Below, piece after piece: positions 33,765 through 45,600 of a DNA stretch of 64,000 nt. The notes beneath the pieces are model-generated. The model saw only the letters and a list, made by a program, of their open reading frames with translations, had not been told where the DNA came from and did no database searches. A program made the position numbers and the translations under genes. Where the stretch lies: positions 304,501 through 368,500 of the forward strand of contig CAJQUW010000558.1 of assembly GCA_907163375.1 (NCBI GenBank), written 5' to 3'. Numbering within the stretch: the stretch's first letter is position 1; each line of letters begins with the position of its first letter. The DNA is from Prostheceraeus crozeri. Lineage: Eukaryota; Platyhelminthes; Polycladida; Euryleptidae.

Positions 33765-34820
33765 ACATGATCACATCATTTCACTAACGAAATGTACTCT
33801 CATATGTGCTTTCTTGATTATTTTCAATTGTGCATAGTCAAATCTTGCACAGTCATAAAAACTCTGTGTGTTATCGCACAAAATGTCTTCAGGTCATTTC
33901 CTATGATGTGTGTGTTTGCTATTATCATGCTTCTAATCGGCAATGTAAGTGAGAATGTAGTTGAATGTGAATAAAGTTGCTCAAAATGTTTGTGCATGCC
34001 GACATTAAGAAGCTTGCCAAATGTAAATGTGTTTAGTTTTACATACAGGGGTGCATGAACATGAAAGGAAATGACCTGAAAACATTCCATGCAAATATAG
34101 AAAAAACATTCATTTTAGCCAAAAACTTCAATCTGCGTCCCATTGGATTTACATGTGTTTTTCTTTGATCTTATCTGACAAGAAGAGGAACTCATTAGAA
34201 CTCGGCAGACGTGCAGATTCGTAGTAGGCATAGGGTGTACGTCATTCTGTGCAGGTCTCATTCTCGGCCTCGTTCCCTGCAGAAACTCGTTCTGGCTGCC
34301 GCACTATATGCCGATGCAGTCGAAATCGACAGTTCATTGTCATCATCACTGTGCATGTGCAAGCTCGTCAATAATCCTCGTCTTCTAAGATGACTTGGGC
34401 AAACTATTCACTACTGTCATCATCGAAATACACAAATTGATGGAATTCGTCCTTGTTATTTGAAATATCAAGGATTCAAGGTTGCGGTAACTTTCAGGTG
34501 CCATCGAGTCGATTTCTTCACTTGCATAACTTTCAATTTTATTTTGAAATACTTCATGCAACATTATGCGATACGTAGATGTACATAACGGCTTCACGAA
34601 AGGGTTTAATATTCAAGCGTATAAATGAATATTTGTAGTTTAGATGTAAAGATACCGCAAATTAACATAAAATGCATCAGAAGTTTCCGTGCTAGCTGTT
34701 TTAGATCCCTCGATACTGACATCAACTAAGTGTTTGTGTTCTTAGTTCTTATGCTCAATATCGTTAATTTTCATAGACATGACGAATACTAAACAATCTC
34801 TAAAGAAAGTGATAACTCTT
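33765..34820. other. Intronic, no recognisable gene
   Basis: Nothing supportable is seen. Confidence 0.5.
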
Positions 34821-34825
34821 GTTTA

Positions 34826-35776
34826 TACAGGGTGTTCGTGATCTTCTTGCGGATTTTTGTCGCTACCATTATGACACATAATATCGTGCATTAAACTTAG
34901 CTATTCATATCATATGCTGATTAATGAAAGCAGCTATGAACACTTGATGAACAAGATGCGTTTTGACCGGCAAAAATGGGATTTGTTACATCGGTTATGC
35001 GAAAATCAATCACATGCATTGGAGCGCATGTATTGCTTTGGTAAACGTTTGCCAAGCATTACTAGCTGTTTATGATCCCAATTCGACCTTTGATACCAGT
35101 TTCAGTTATGAGGCAACATTTCATCACAATAGGAATGTCCACCGACACAACTGTTTCCTGTATGCTTGCACAAATCTTATTACTTTGACGAGAACCCTAT
35201 GTAGTCACCTTCGATATTTTTCTGGGTTAGCTTGTTGTCTTGCGATGAAGCTTTTTTCAAGTGATGGAAGAAACAATCAATGCCAAATTCAACAAGGCCA
35301 TCTTGTTGAACAAAGAGCTTACACTTATGAAACCGCGACAAAATTGAACTTGGCTGTAACGCGAGGGGGACCGTTCTTGATGACTCAATTCAAAATTGAT
35401 TTGTTAGATTGGTCTGGGTAAGCCTATTCCTTGGCCTCTATGAAGCTGATATTTGTCAATGTTATAATTTTGGATAAAGGACCTGGTGCAAAATTATTCA
35501 GCAACAAAACACCAAAGCACTCGGTCCAAAAGCTCGAAATGAATCAAAACAAAGACCAACCTTTCTAATGGACAACATAACCACGTATGATATTGCTCTT
35601 GCGTATCACTCCTGTGCCAGGCGCTATGATGGAAGACATACGGAATGCCTCTTGTCAATTTTGAAATAAGAGTAATCAGAGGAATACGACTTGTGCTCCC
35701 TAGAACCTGAAAACTCATATTATTTGTCAGAATAACAACATGTGGAAATCCGCAAGAAGATCGCGTACACCCTGTA
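34826..35776 (+). mobile_element. Mariner-like element with both inverted ends (951 bp), decayed transposase
   Basis: The left end TACAGGGTGTTCGTGATCTT and the right end, in reverse complement, TACAGGGTGTACGCGATCTT continue matching for about 32 bp (both reach CTTGCGGATTT). TA flanks both ends, the Tc1/mariner target duplication. Inside, the frame 34963-35421 contains EATFHHNRNVHRHNCFLY, resembling the '(F)TDEATF…GxVNRHN' catalytic block of DUF4817-type transposases, but the preceding Asp context is lost. At under 1 kb it is too short for an intact transposase and is an internally deleted, dead copy related to the fragment at 3867-4341. Confidence 0.75.
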
Positions 35777-35779
35777 TAT

Positions 35780-36672
35780 CAATGCCTTCGTTTTTGTATC
35801 GAATTCCTAGTTAGCACAAAACATGAGCCATCTTTGAGTCATTTCTGAAATAAACTGAAGTTTTGAATAGCATTACACCTCTGAGAAGTAATTTGCACCA
35901 ACTTGAATTCTTCAATCATTTTCTATTGAACATTGAATGCGCTGAGCTGATGGTTTTTAGTCATGAACATTCTTATTGATATCTTGATGATTCAATGTTC
36001 AGCGTTCAAGTTCTTTTGGTACAACACGCATCTCTTCTGTTTTCTTGATTATAGTTTCGATATCACCTAAGACGTATTCTCTGTGTGAGAAATCTATCAG
36101 TTGTTCTGTAGTCTGAGTCATGGAACACGCACGAATGCCTATTTCCACGTACGTTGGTGATGTTTTTGTCAACATTTTACTTATTATGGCTGCACCTACA
36201 ATTCTGTTCTACTTTTTATAGTTCGGCTGACCTTTGTGTAATGCGCAATACACGCAACTCAGCTAAAATTTGATGCTAAAAAAAGGAAGACAATTATATA
36301 TAAAGTATAAAAATAAACGTGAACCGTTGCCTCATTAGCGTGTCATCTGAAACTTGTCGATACCGAATGAATTGGATGAGAGCCGTGCATCAAGTAGTAT
36401 TGGATTTTGAAATCGAAAGTGAGAAAGTGTGAAAAAGACAGTGAGAAATCATTGTCTTAGACGTTCGTGTTATCTCGATTATTTCAAGTGTCAAGCTGCC
36501 GAATCCCGTGCCTCCGAGGTTTTCGAATTCTGAGCTACAGTTTTGAGAAAAGTGTCATACAAGCTTAATCAAGAGCAACCGTGATTCTTTAAAAACACAT
36601 AGCAACTCCTGGAAACTGCTTTTGTCTTTAATTATCGTTAGCTTGGCGTGGGACACTGCCCCAATCTTCTGG
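35780..36672. other. Intronic, no recognisable gene
   Basis: Left flank of the minisatellite. No coding feature is supported. Confidence 0.5.
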
Positions 36673-39600
36673 TGAGGAACCACGCTCTGCGCTTCGCTTT
36701 CTGATGAGGAACCACGCTCTGCGCTTCGCTTTCTGATGAGGAACCACGCTCTCTGCTTTGCTTTCTGATGAGGAACCACGCTCTGCGCTTTGCTTTCTGA
36801 TGAGGAACCACGCTCTCCGCGTTGCTTTCTGATGAGGAACCACGCTCTCCGCGTTGCTTTCTGATGAGGAACCACGCTCTGCGCTTTGCTTTCTGATGAG
36901 GAACCACGCTCTGCGCTTCGCTTTCTGATGAGGAACCACGCTCTTCTCTTTGCTTTCTGATGAGGAACCACGCTCTGCGCTTTGCTTTCTGATGAGGAAC
37001 CACGCTCTCCGCTTTGCTTTCTGATGAGGAACCACGCTCTCCGCGTTGCTTCTGATGAGGAACCACGCTCTCCGCTTTGCTTTCTGATGAGGAACCAGCC
37101 TCTGCGCTTCGCTTTCTGTTGAGGAACCACGCTCTGCGCTTTGTTTTCTGATGAGGAACCACGCTCTCCGCGTTGCTTTCTGATGAGGAACCACGCTCTC
37201 CGCGTTGCTTTCTGATGAGGAACCACGCTCTGCGCTTTGCTTTCTGATGAGGAACCACGCTCTGCGCTTCGCTTTCTGATGAGGAACCACGCTCTTCTCT
37301 TTGCTTTCTGATGAGGAACCACGCTCTGCGCTTTGCTTTCTGATGAGGAACCACGCTCTCCGCTTTGCTTTCTGATGAGGAACCACGCTCTCCGCGTTGC
37401 TTCTGATGAGGAACCACGCTCTCCGCTTTGCTTTCTGATGAGGAACCAGCCTCTGCGCTTCGCTTTCTGTTGAGGAACCAGCCTCTGCGCTTCGCTTTCT
37501 GATGAGGAACCACGCTCTGCGCTTTGCTTCCTGATGAGGAACCACGCTCTCCGCTTTGCTTTCTGATAAGGAACCACGCTCTGCGCTTTGCTTTCTGATG
37601 AGGAACCACGCTCTGCGCTTCGCTTTCTGATGAGGAACCAGCCTCTGCGCTTCGCTTTCTGATGAGGAACCAGCCTCTTCTCTTTGCTTTCTGATGAGGA
37701 ACCACGCTCTGCGCTTCGCTTTCTGATGAGGAACCACGCTCTCTGCTTTGCTTTCTGATGAGGAACGACGCTCTGCGCTTTGCTTTCTGATGAGGAACCA
37801 CGCTCTCCGCGTTGCTTTCTGATGAGGAACCACGCTCTGCGCTTTGCTTTCTGATGAGGAACCACGCTCTGCGCTTTGCTTTCTGATGAGGAACCACGCT
37901 CTCCGCGTTGCTTTCTGATGAGGAACCACGCTCTGCGCTTTGCTTTCTGATGAGGAACCACGCTCTGCGCTTCGCTTTCTGATGAGGAACCACGCTCTTC
38001 TCTTTGCTTTCTGATGAGGAACCACGCTCTGCGCTTTGCTTTCTGATGAGGAACCACGCTCTCCGCTTTGCTTTCTGATGAGGAACCACGCTCTCCGCTT
38101 TGCTTTCTGATGAGGAATCACGCTCTCCGCTTTGCCTTCTGATGAGGAACCACACTCTGCGCTTTGCTTTCTGATGAGGAACCACGCTCTCCGCGTTGCT
38201 TTCTGATGAGGAACCAGCCTCTGCTTTGCTTTCTGATGAGGAACCACGCTCTGCGCTTTGCTTTCTGATGAGGAACCACGCTCTCCGCGTTGCTTTCTGA
38301 TGAGGAACCAGCCTCTGCTTTGCTTTCTGATGAGGAACCACGCTCTCCGCTTTGCTTTCTGATGAGGAACCACACTCTGCGCTTTGCTTTCTGATGAGGA
38401 ACCACGCTCTCCGCGTTGCTTTCTGATGAGGAACTATACGCTCTGCGCTTCGCTTTCTGATGAGGAACCACGCTCTCCGCTTTGCTTTCTGATGAGGAAC
38501 CACGCTCTGCTCTTTGCTTTCTGATGAGGAACCACGCTCTGCGCTTTGCTTTCTGATGAGGAACCAGTCTCTGCTTTGCTTTCTGATGAGGAACCACGCT
38601 CTCCGCTTTGCTTTCTGATGAGGAACCACGCTCTCCGCGTTGCTTCTGATGAGGAACCACGCTCTCCGATTTGCTTTCTGATGAGGAACCAGCCTCTGCG
38701 CTTCGCTTTCTGATGAGGAACCACGCTCTGCGCTTTGCCTTCTGATGAGGAACCACGCTCTCCGCTTTGTTTACTGATGAGGAACCACACTCTGCGCTTT
38801 GCTTTCTGATGAGGAACCACGCTCTGCGCTTTGCTTTCAGATGAGGAACCACGCTCTCTGCTTTGCTTTCTGATGAAGAACCACGCTCTTCCCTTTGTTT
38901 TCTGATGAGGAACCACGCTCTTCGCTTTGTTTACTGATGAGGAACCACGCTCTTCGCTTTGTTTACTGATGAGGAACCACGCTCTGCGCTTTGTTTTCTG
39001 ATGAGGAACCACACTCTGCGCTTTGCTTTCTGATGAGGAACCAGCCTCTGCGCTTCGCTTTCTGATGAGGAACCAGCCTCTGCGCTTCGCTTTCTGATGA
39101 GGAACCACGCTCTCCGCGTTGCTTTCTGAAGAGGAACTATACGCTCTGCGCTTTGCTTTCTGATGAGGAACCACGGTCTTCGCTTTGCTTTCTGATGAGG
39201 AACCACGCTCTGCGCTTTGCTTTCTGATGAGGAACCACGCTTTGCGCTTTGCTTTCTGATGAGGAACCACACTCTTCGCGTTGCTTTCTGATGAGGAACC
39301 AGCCTCTGCGCTTCGGTTTCTGATGAGGAACCACGCTCTGCGCTTCGCTTTCTGATGAGGAACCACGCTCTGCGCTTTGTTTTCTGATGAGGAACCACGC
39401 TCTGCGCTTTGCTTTCTGATGAGGAACCACGCTCTCCGCGTTGCTTCTGATGAGGAACCACGCTCTCCGCTTTGCTTTCTGATGAGGAACCAGCCTCTGC
39501 GCTTCGCTTTCTGATGAGGAACCACGCTCTGCGCTTTGCTTTCTGATGAGGAACCAGCCTCTGCACTTTGCTTCCTGATGAGGAACCACGCTCTGCGCTT

Positions 39601-39808
39601 TGCTTCCTGATGAGGAACCACGCTCTTCGCTCTGCGCTTTGCCTTCTGATGAGGAACCACGCTCTGCGCTTTGCTTTCTGATGAGGAACCACGCTCTCCG
39701 CTTTGCTTTCTGATGAGGAACCACACTCTGCGCTTTGCTTTCTGATGAGGAACCACGCTCTGCGCTTTGCTTTCAGATGAGGAACCACGCTCTCTGCTTT
39801 GCTTTCTG
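36673..39808. repeat. 32-bp minisatellite array, about 98 units
   Basis: The unit TTTCTGATGAGGAACCACGC-TCTGCGCTTTGC repeats head to tail over 3.1 kb. Variants are concentrated in the TCTGCGCTTTGC part (GCGC, CCGC, TCTC, CTGC; TTTGC, TTCGC, GTTGC) and in CCACG versus CCAGC. A few units are 31 bp (loss of one T, for example near 37050, 37400, 38640 and 39440). The unit contains no stop codon in any of the three minus-strand frames. Because 32 is not a multiple of 3, every minus frame cycles through all registers with a 32-residue period, and this produces overlapping 500-660 codon open frames. Openness is therefore a property of the unit and is not evidence for a protein. The array lies in intron 2. 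Confidence 0.95.
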
Positions 39809-39809
39809 A

Positions 39810-40450
39810 CGGCATCCGCAAAATTCTTCACTTGATCTTTGGCGCTTCTAGCCACTTCATTTGATTTTCTGTCGGACAAGCAAGCACTGCACATCCTTTC
39901 AGGATCATTGGTAAATATTTAAACAGTGTTTCATTTTAGAAAGAGGGATCTGAAGGCCTTTCAAAAACACAAATGCCAGTAGTCCCTCACCATACGGACA
40001 GAAGAGTTATAGTGTTATTTCAATCCATGTAGGCTGTTTCAACTCCTTTGTGTGACAGTCTGCAGGAAGAAGAATTCAGCTTTTAATGTCAGATGTTGTG
40101 TGACAACCGGAACTTTAAACACAGATTTTAGAGCGTGTCTTTGATGATGTTAAACATTTGCGTCATTATGTGGAACGATTTTGACCAATGACAAAAGTCA
40201 AATGTATGACACCGATGGTGACGATTATCCGTTTCTCTGCTGACTTTCTTACGTAATAATCCGGTGCGGTTTTATGATAAAGCATTATTCAATTAACAAA
40301 TCAAGAAAAATTGTGATGCAAGCAACGATGGAGTATTGATTACCTAGAGCTAGATTTACTTCAAACAGTTGCATGGATACTTGCAGAACCTAGTCACAAA
40401 TAGGCTGTCATAAAATTAAGACACACTAATCAAGGCAGTCCTTCAGTGTG
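39810..40450. other. Right flank of the minisatellite
   Basis: On the minus strand 39894-39810 reads MCSACLSDRKSNEVARSAKD then QVKNFADAV directly into the array frame. It looks protein-like but has no recognised family and no convincing acceptor upstream. The rest is non-coding. Confidence 0.4.
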
Positions 40451-40454
40451 CAGT

Positions 40455-40560
40455 GTGCACCCCAGTGGGTTAGTGGTCAAAATAGGTCGAGATCCGAAAG
40501 TGTTATTGGAGGTCGTCAGGAGGGGCACCACATGGCCGCACCATCGCAATCTGCTCACTC
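40455..40560 (+). mobile_element. SINE family A, fragment
   Basis: CAGTGGGTTAGTGGTCAAAA-TAGGTCGAGATCCGAAAG and TGTTATTGGAGGTCGTCAGG match the head and early body of the family A SINE with a deletion between the A- and B-box regions. The 3' half is missing. Confidence 0.6.
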
Positions 40561-40564
40561 TCAT

Positions 40565-40965
40565 GGGCTCATCGATCGGCTGCAAGTTCGGACCCGTCAG
40601 AAGGTCTTCGCCAAAGTGTTTTTACATATCAAGAGTGAAATCTCCCCATCTTTCTAATGCATTTTTAGTGGCGACAAATCCGCCATCTTTTTAAGCTAGG
40701 ATCATGTTTATTTCTATGTCAAATCAAATATCAACATGGTAGCAACATTCTTCTAACCATAGAAATGGGCCTTCATCTATGTATTTGTCCAGAAGTCTAT
40801 GATTTGTCTTCCAAACATCTGCGGATAACTATGCAATTGTTCGCTGATTCATAGTTTTGACATAGCTATTCATTCCCTTCCATTGCATATTTCAATAATA
40901 TTCTGTTGTCAAATAAAACTACTTACAAGCGCTGGCTAAAAGTAGTATCGTAGCTGTCGCCACAA
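40565..40965. other. Intronic, no recognisable gene
   Basis: Nothing supportable is seen. Confidence 0.5.
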
Positions 40966-40969
40966 ATCA

Positions 40970-41800
40970 ACTATTGATTCCATACTTCTCTTATATACTT
41001 ACTTTGGTCTTCGAGAGATACTTAGATGGTTTTGAAAAATTAATGCAACTAAACAAATTTCAAATAAATGGAAATCATCTTTACAAAAAAGTCATGCACT
41101 ATGTCAAAATGTTTCAACATGCATTACACTCTTCACACTTTCATACAATTTTTCAAACGTATCATAACAGGCAATAAAGTATTTGAAAATCGTTCAGTAC
41201 GTGTAAAAGGCATCTCATACTTTTTTGAAAAAGTCAGTTTTCTTGTCAAAAGTCTCCAAGGAAGTGCGATGGAACCGATTCAATTTGGTCAAAAAGTTTC
41301 AAAGTTATTTGCATGCGTCGTTCTTTAACACATTCTTGTGTACACTCACACTTTCTAACAATGCCAGATGGTGTCCAAAACATGATTTTGTGAACACGAT
41401 TTTCAGCTTTTTGAAGCATATCACTTTGCTTTTTATTGGCACCAACGAATAATGGACTCGCATATTCAAAGAGGGATCTTATCAGAGACGTATAAACCAA
41501 ATGGAGGTCAGTCAGTGAAATAAGGGGCTTCAGACGTCTTACAATGTGAATACGTTGGCATGCTTTAGTTTTCAGCTTGCGAAAATGTTCGTCCCAACTG
41601 AGGTCCTCTACTATTGTTACTCCTAGGAGTTTCATTGATGTGACTTGTTCAATTGGTAGATTTTCTGAAATTCGAACGGGACGATTTGAAAACCTTTGTC
41701 AACCATCGAGAAATGTTGGTTTGTCTATTGAGTTCACAGAGAGGTTAATGATGTTATCACTGAAACTCGTCTCTACAAGTACAGTTTGAGAATATATTTC
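40970..41800 (-). pseudogene. CR1-type LINE C-terminal region
   Basis: The minus-strand frame 41635-41246 encodes MKLLGVTIVEDLSWDEHF, KACQRIHIVRRLKPLI, LVYTSLIRSLFEYASPLFVG and KKQSDMLQKAENRVHKIMF. This is the standard post-RT region of CR1/L2-type LINEs. The next segment (about 41240-41120, shifted frame) has TRKLTFSKKYEMPFTRTERF then SNTLLPVMIRLKN, the usual '…RTERFRNSFFP-AI-LLN' end of such elements. Upstream sequence to 41800 (…PVRISENLPIEQVTS) extends the match. The 5' part is missing and one frameshift is present. Confidence 0.8.
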
Positions 41801-41834
41801 AAGCCTGCTGTCAGAAAGAACTCATTTGAAATCT

Positions 41835-42280
41835 CTGGAGAAGGAAAATAACTTCGATGAATGCTTTACTGATTATGATCCGTTCAAGTTTTGTTATTAT
41901 AAAGTCAGCTGAATAATAAAGGCTGCAGAATATTTGCAGAGTTTCAGAATCAACACTTTTCTCTTTGTTTACTCTCTTCATGAGGTACTTTCTCTTCTAT
42001 TAAATGTGAAAATAGAAAAGTGAAAGAGATTTTCATTTTCACCGTAGCCATTTACTGAATTCGTTATAACAACTACGAAGTCAGTTATTACAGCGATAAA
42101 CAAAACGTCCAGTTACGTAATTTATTCTCAACTATAACATTAGCAGTGCAGATTGTTTCAAAGTTGAATTCTTTTCAGTGCAGTTGAAATGAACTATTGG
42201 TCGGAAATATTTCATGTCAAGTGTATTGATTTACTTGTGTTGAAAAGACATTGGTTAATCATTTTCATTAAGTTGATGTT
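41835..42280. other. Intronic, no recognisable gene
   Basis: Nothing supportable is seen. Confidence 0.5.
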
Positions 42281-42284
42281 GGGA

Positions 42285-42705
42285 AACCAAGTAGATTAGA
42301 TGGTAATAATTCTTTTTTTTTATTCTATGCTTTATTAATTTCGGCCTCCTCTTATGACATCATCAGAAGCAGAGAATCTATACATTTACGTTGGAAATTA
42401 TTCAAAACTTAAGTTACATTATGTCTATGAATCCTGAGTAGAATGAAAGCAGGAACTAACCTAGAAAGACAAACAATAATAAACATCATGGCATATATGA
42501 ATATCTACAAAAATGGAGCATAACGGTAAAATGACTTAAGTTACAATGGAAAAATACTGAGAAATTATTAAAACTTATACATAAAGGAACTCAGAGAAGG
42601 CATCTTGCTCGTCTTTATTGTTGATCTTAGGTTTCAGCTTTTTGATGTAAAGTGCCTCTCGTATTCTGATGTTTCAGTCAAAATTCTGACATCTGACAGA
42701 GACAG
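42285..42705 (-). mobile_element. PLE 3' end with hammerhead-bearing terminal repeat, 5'-truncated
   Basis: The segment is collinear with 52905-53340. On the minus strand the extreme PLE C-terminus is readable (IREALYIKKLKPKINNKDEQ then DAFSEFL) at about 42690-42595, followed by the 3' untranslated part and a hammerhead at 42326-42376. The copy is cut off within the GIY-YIG region at about 42700. Confidence 0.75.
42326..42376 (-). ncRNA. Hammerhead ribozyme motif (PLE family shared with 52905-53670)
   Basis: Minus strand: GCTTCTGATGA (CTGATGA at 42366-42360), a weakened stem II (GTCATAAGAGGAGGCC), GAAA (42342-42339), then TTAATAAAGC. GCTT before the core pairs with AAGC after it as stem I. 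The catalytic core residues are all kept; stem II has lost pairs compared with the copy at 53599. Confidence 0.7.
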
Positions 42706-42789
42706 TTGCAACATCGCTCATGCATATACTCTATACAATATAGCAGTAAACATGTTCGTGTAGTGCCCAATTTATACGATCATGCATGC

Positions 42790-43240
42790 TGGCAAGTATG
42801 TCCCTTTGCTACATCTCCGTATTGAAAGCATGTAAAGCTGTTGATAAGAGCATTAATGCCCGATGTACATTTAATATCTCCATGTGCTCCATGTGCGTCC
42901 GATGTTGCGTTCTAAACCGTCGCGCCATCTTGATTTTGGTCGTCCACGTGATCTTTTGTAGTTGCGCGGAGTCCATTCTGTAACCCGTGCTGTCCATCGG
43001 TTGCCATTTCGTCGCGCCATACGAGTATGTCCTGCCCATCGATGTTTGCTTTCCTGAATACACTGGGTGATCTCCGTGTTCCCTGTCTGCTGACGGATCC
43101 AACTGGCTCTCTTCCTGTCACGAAATACCCATCATTATACGCTCCATTTTCCGTTAAGTTGTGACGAGCTTCTCCAATTGTGTATCATTTAGCGACCATG
43201 TTTCGCTGCCATACTTCATAGTAGGAAGAATACATTCGTT
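42790..43240 (-). pseudogene. RTE-type LINE tail, decayed
   Basis: The minus strand begins with NECILPTMKYGSETWSLNDT then QLEKLV (43240-43150), the '(L)LYGSETWxLT' block, then RKMERIMMG. The GRTYSYGATKWQPMDSTGYR region corresponds to the 'W--RV--W-P' block of RTE tails. Several frames are needed. Confidence 0.65.
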
Positions 43241-43249
43241 GGACGCCTT

Positions 43250-45000
43250 TCTCTTAACAATTTACTCTCATATAGTCAAAGATTTTCTATAGCACTTTCT
43301 TAACTTTTAAAGTCTCATGGTCTGAATTGATTGATACATAATAAAGCTCAACAGGATTGATGGAAGAAACACTGCTATGTTCGATAAAATAGTTGATAAA
43401 GACCGTAAGAATCAAGATTCGGAAATACAAGTATACGTGCAGTAGGTAGCAAAAAAAGCGTCGATCAAACGTTGGTCGGCTCACGCATTCTGTCCTCGTC
43501 TTTGTAACCACGAACTCGAGTATACAAAAGGCGTATTGGAAGCATCTGACATAGTGCGCCGATGAGGCTTCTTCAGTGGTGTGATATACAGTAAGGTGAG
43601 CTACACAATCGGAGAGTAACACCTCATAGTAGATATGCAGTAGATTCTTTTTGATAGATTCTCAAGACTCTTTATGCCTTGTTTACAACTTTTTTCCTTT
43701 TAGTGTTCTGATTTGTAATGCTGTAAACATCCACAAATAATATTTCGTATAGTAATACTTTCTATGTTTAAATAAGCCAAGTGTCTCAAAATCTCAGTGT
43801 GAATGGAAATTAACGGATTTATAATGAAACTAAGGCTGAAGACAATATGACAGCTAGATTAACTGCAAACCTTTAATCCCTGAATTTTAGAAAATCTCAA
43901 AATGTTCAGAATCGTGCGATTTTTGATTAATCGTGCACTGAGTCGCGAGATTCGGAATCGTACCAAAAATCGAATCGCGCCCGCCACTGCTGCACGGCGG
44001 GTCATAGCGTCGCTGGAAGTCTGAAGTAATGATATTTCAGTTATCTTTCGTTTTACATGTATTTCCTGGCATAGTTCAGTTCAAAAGCGACGGAAGAAAA
44101 ATGGATTGTGTGGGCCAAGATGAGGTAACTTTTCTGGATCAAATCTTCGCTTGATTCACATGTGCACACATCATTGAACATCTATTCTGCTAGTAATAGC
44201 CATTATTTTCATATATTCAGAATAGACGTTTACTAAGCATAACTGAACACATCAAAGTGCATAGTTGCTCAATCCGTCTTTTAGAATTGTTACATGGCAT
44301 TACCTTAATAAGTTAAGAATCATGCTTTATGTAATACATTCCATGTTCGTCATCAAAAGATGTTGTGTAATCGTTCATTTCGCTTCATTTCCAAAGTAGG
44401 ATCTATGACTTCATACTCAAACGATGCTAGGTCGTTAAAGCGCATTGCATTCGAAATAATAATTGAAAGGAAAGTTATCTTAAAATACTTGTGTATTGAA
44501 ATTCCCCAATCGAGATCACACGAAAAAGTTTACTCAACGTTTCAGCCTTCAACATGTTCCTTAGTGACGCCTAGAATCGCATTCAATATCCGCTCTGGAA
44601 TGACATGGATAAACTAACGTTCACGCCTTCGCTATTAAAAAGAGACATTGTTGTCTCAAATAACAGATAATTGACTTCGATTTCGGTGCTATTACTGAAT
44701 TCATTCTCTGATGATATCACTGGTATCTCAGTCAGTTCTGTTGTGTTTGACATAGTAATTTCGGTGCTATTATCACTGTGATGTGAATAAGGTATGTAGG
44801 TGGATGCTGAATAAGAAAATGGCGCTCTATATTTTCCTTTTCTGCAGATTTGTACTTTCCGGATGAATAACCAAATTCTTTCAGTAATTGAATAGTATGA
44901 AGCATGACAGTCTGCTCCGGCTACATCGTTGCATTATGACGATGTATTGAGTTTTTTGACTTTTGACTTATAATTAGGTTTCTATATTTCCACTATTATT
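43250..45000. other. Intronic, no recognisable gene
   Basis: No coding feature is supported. A segment near 43900-43985 rich in GATTCG/AATCG motifs looks like the end of some repeat, but no partner was found. Confidence 0.45.
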
Positions 45001-45008
45001 GACCTAGG

Positions 45009-45205
45009 GTGATCTCCGTGGCACAGTGATTAGGTGCTTGGCCTAGGGATCTTTCGGTCTAGAGGTCGAGCCCCGAAAGTGTCATTGGAAGTCGCTAGGA
45101 AGGGCATCAGGTCTAAGGAATCACAACGCTTCAGATTAAAGTCAGACTATGTCAGCACCGTTCAAGCCCCCAGCAAGGGACAGTAGTGACGCTAAACCAT
45201 CATTG
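45009..45205 (+). mobile_element. SINE family A, near full-length copy
   Basis: TGATCTCCGTGGCACAGTGA to GTGACGCTAAACCATCAT matches the family over its whole length, including the A-box head and GGTCGAGCCCC B-box. ATTGAC occurs at both flanks (about 44999 and 45204), a short target duplication. Confidence 0.85.
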
Positions 45206-45437
45206 ACATGGATGGTATGCCAGATCAACACAGCAGTAGCATATGCGTACAAAGTGTGTTAATTACACTATTAAACGCCGCTGGGGTGCAAAATGACAAA
45301 TTCAACCTAAATTACTGAGCCGACAGAAGCTTCACTGTCCGGCAGAGCGTGTGAATTCAGCTAAAGTTCCCATGCGTGTGTCATGGTTTTCAAGCAATTT
45401 TTATTTTAGCACTATTTATGCCACCGTCACTTTCAAC

Positions 45438-45600
45438 AGGGTCCAGTGGCCTTTTGGGTAGAGGGCATGCTTGCACGTTCTCTAGCTCCAACGTCGCTGG
45501 TTCGAGCTTACCCAAACCCAACAGCCTGAAACATGTCTCATGGTAGTCACATCTGTTGAGATTGAACAAATTTATCAGTGCCAGGTTGCTTGTGAAAGCA
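45438..45600 (+). mobile_element. tRNA-like SINE, family B, copy 1 of an adjacent pair
   Basis: GTGGCCTTTTGGGTAGAGGG (A-box-like) and CGCTGGTTCGAGC (B-box) are followed by a tail with GAAACATGTCTCATGGTAGT and CACATCTGTTGAGATT. A second copy follows about 296 bp downstream in the same orientation. Confidence 0.65.

Noticed and set aside
36673-39808. CTGATGAGG in each minisatellite unit as a tandem hammerhead array
   Set aside because: No GAAA strand or pairing stem II follows CTGATGA within the unit on the same strand; the only GAAA is on the opposite strand.
36673-39808. CRISPR array
   Set aside because: Units are directly adjacent with no unique spacers, and the DNA is eukaryotic.
36555-39894. 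Minus-strand open frames of 486-663 codons as real repeat-protein genes
   Set aside because: The 32-bp unit has no stop in any minus frame, so long frames arise automatically in every register. There is no start context, splice support or conserved unique domain to favour one.
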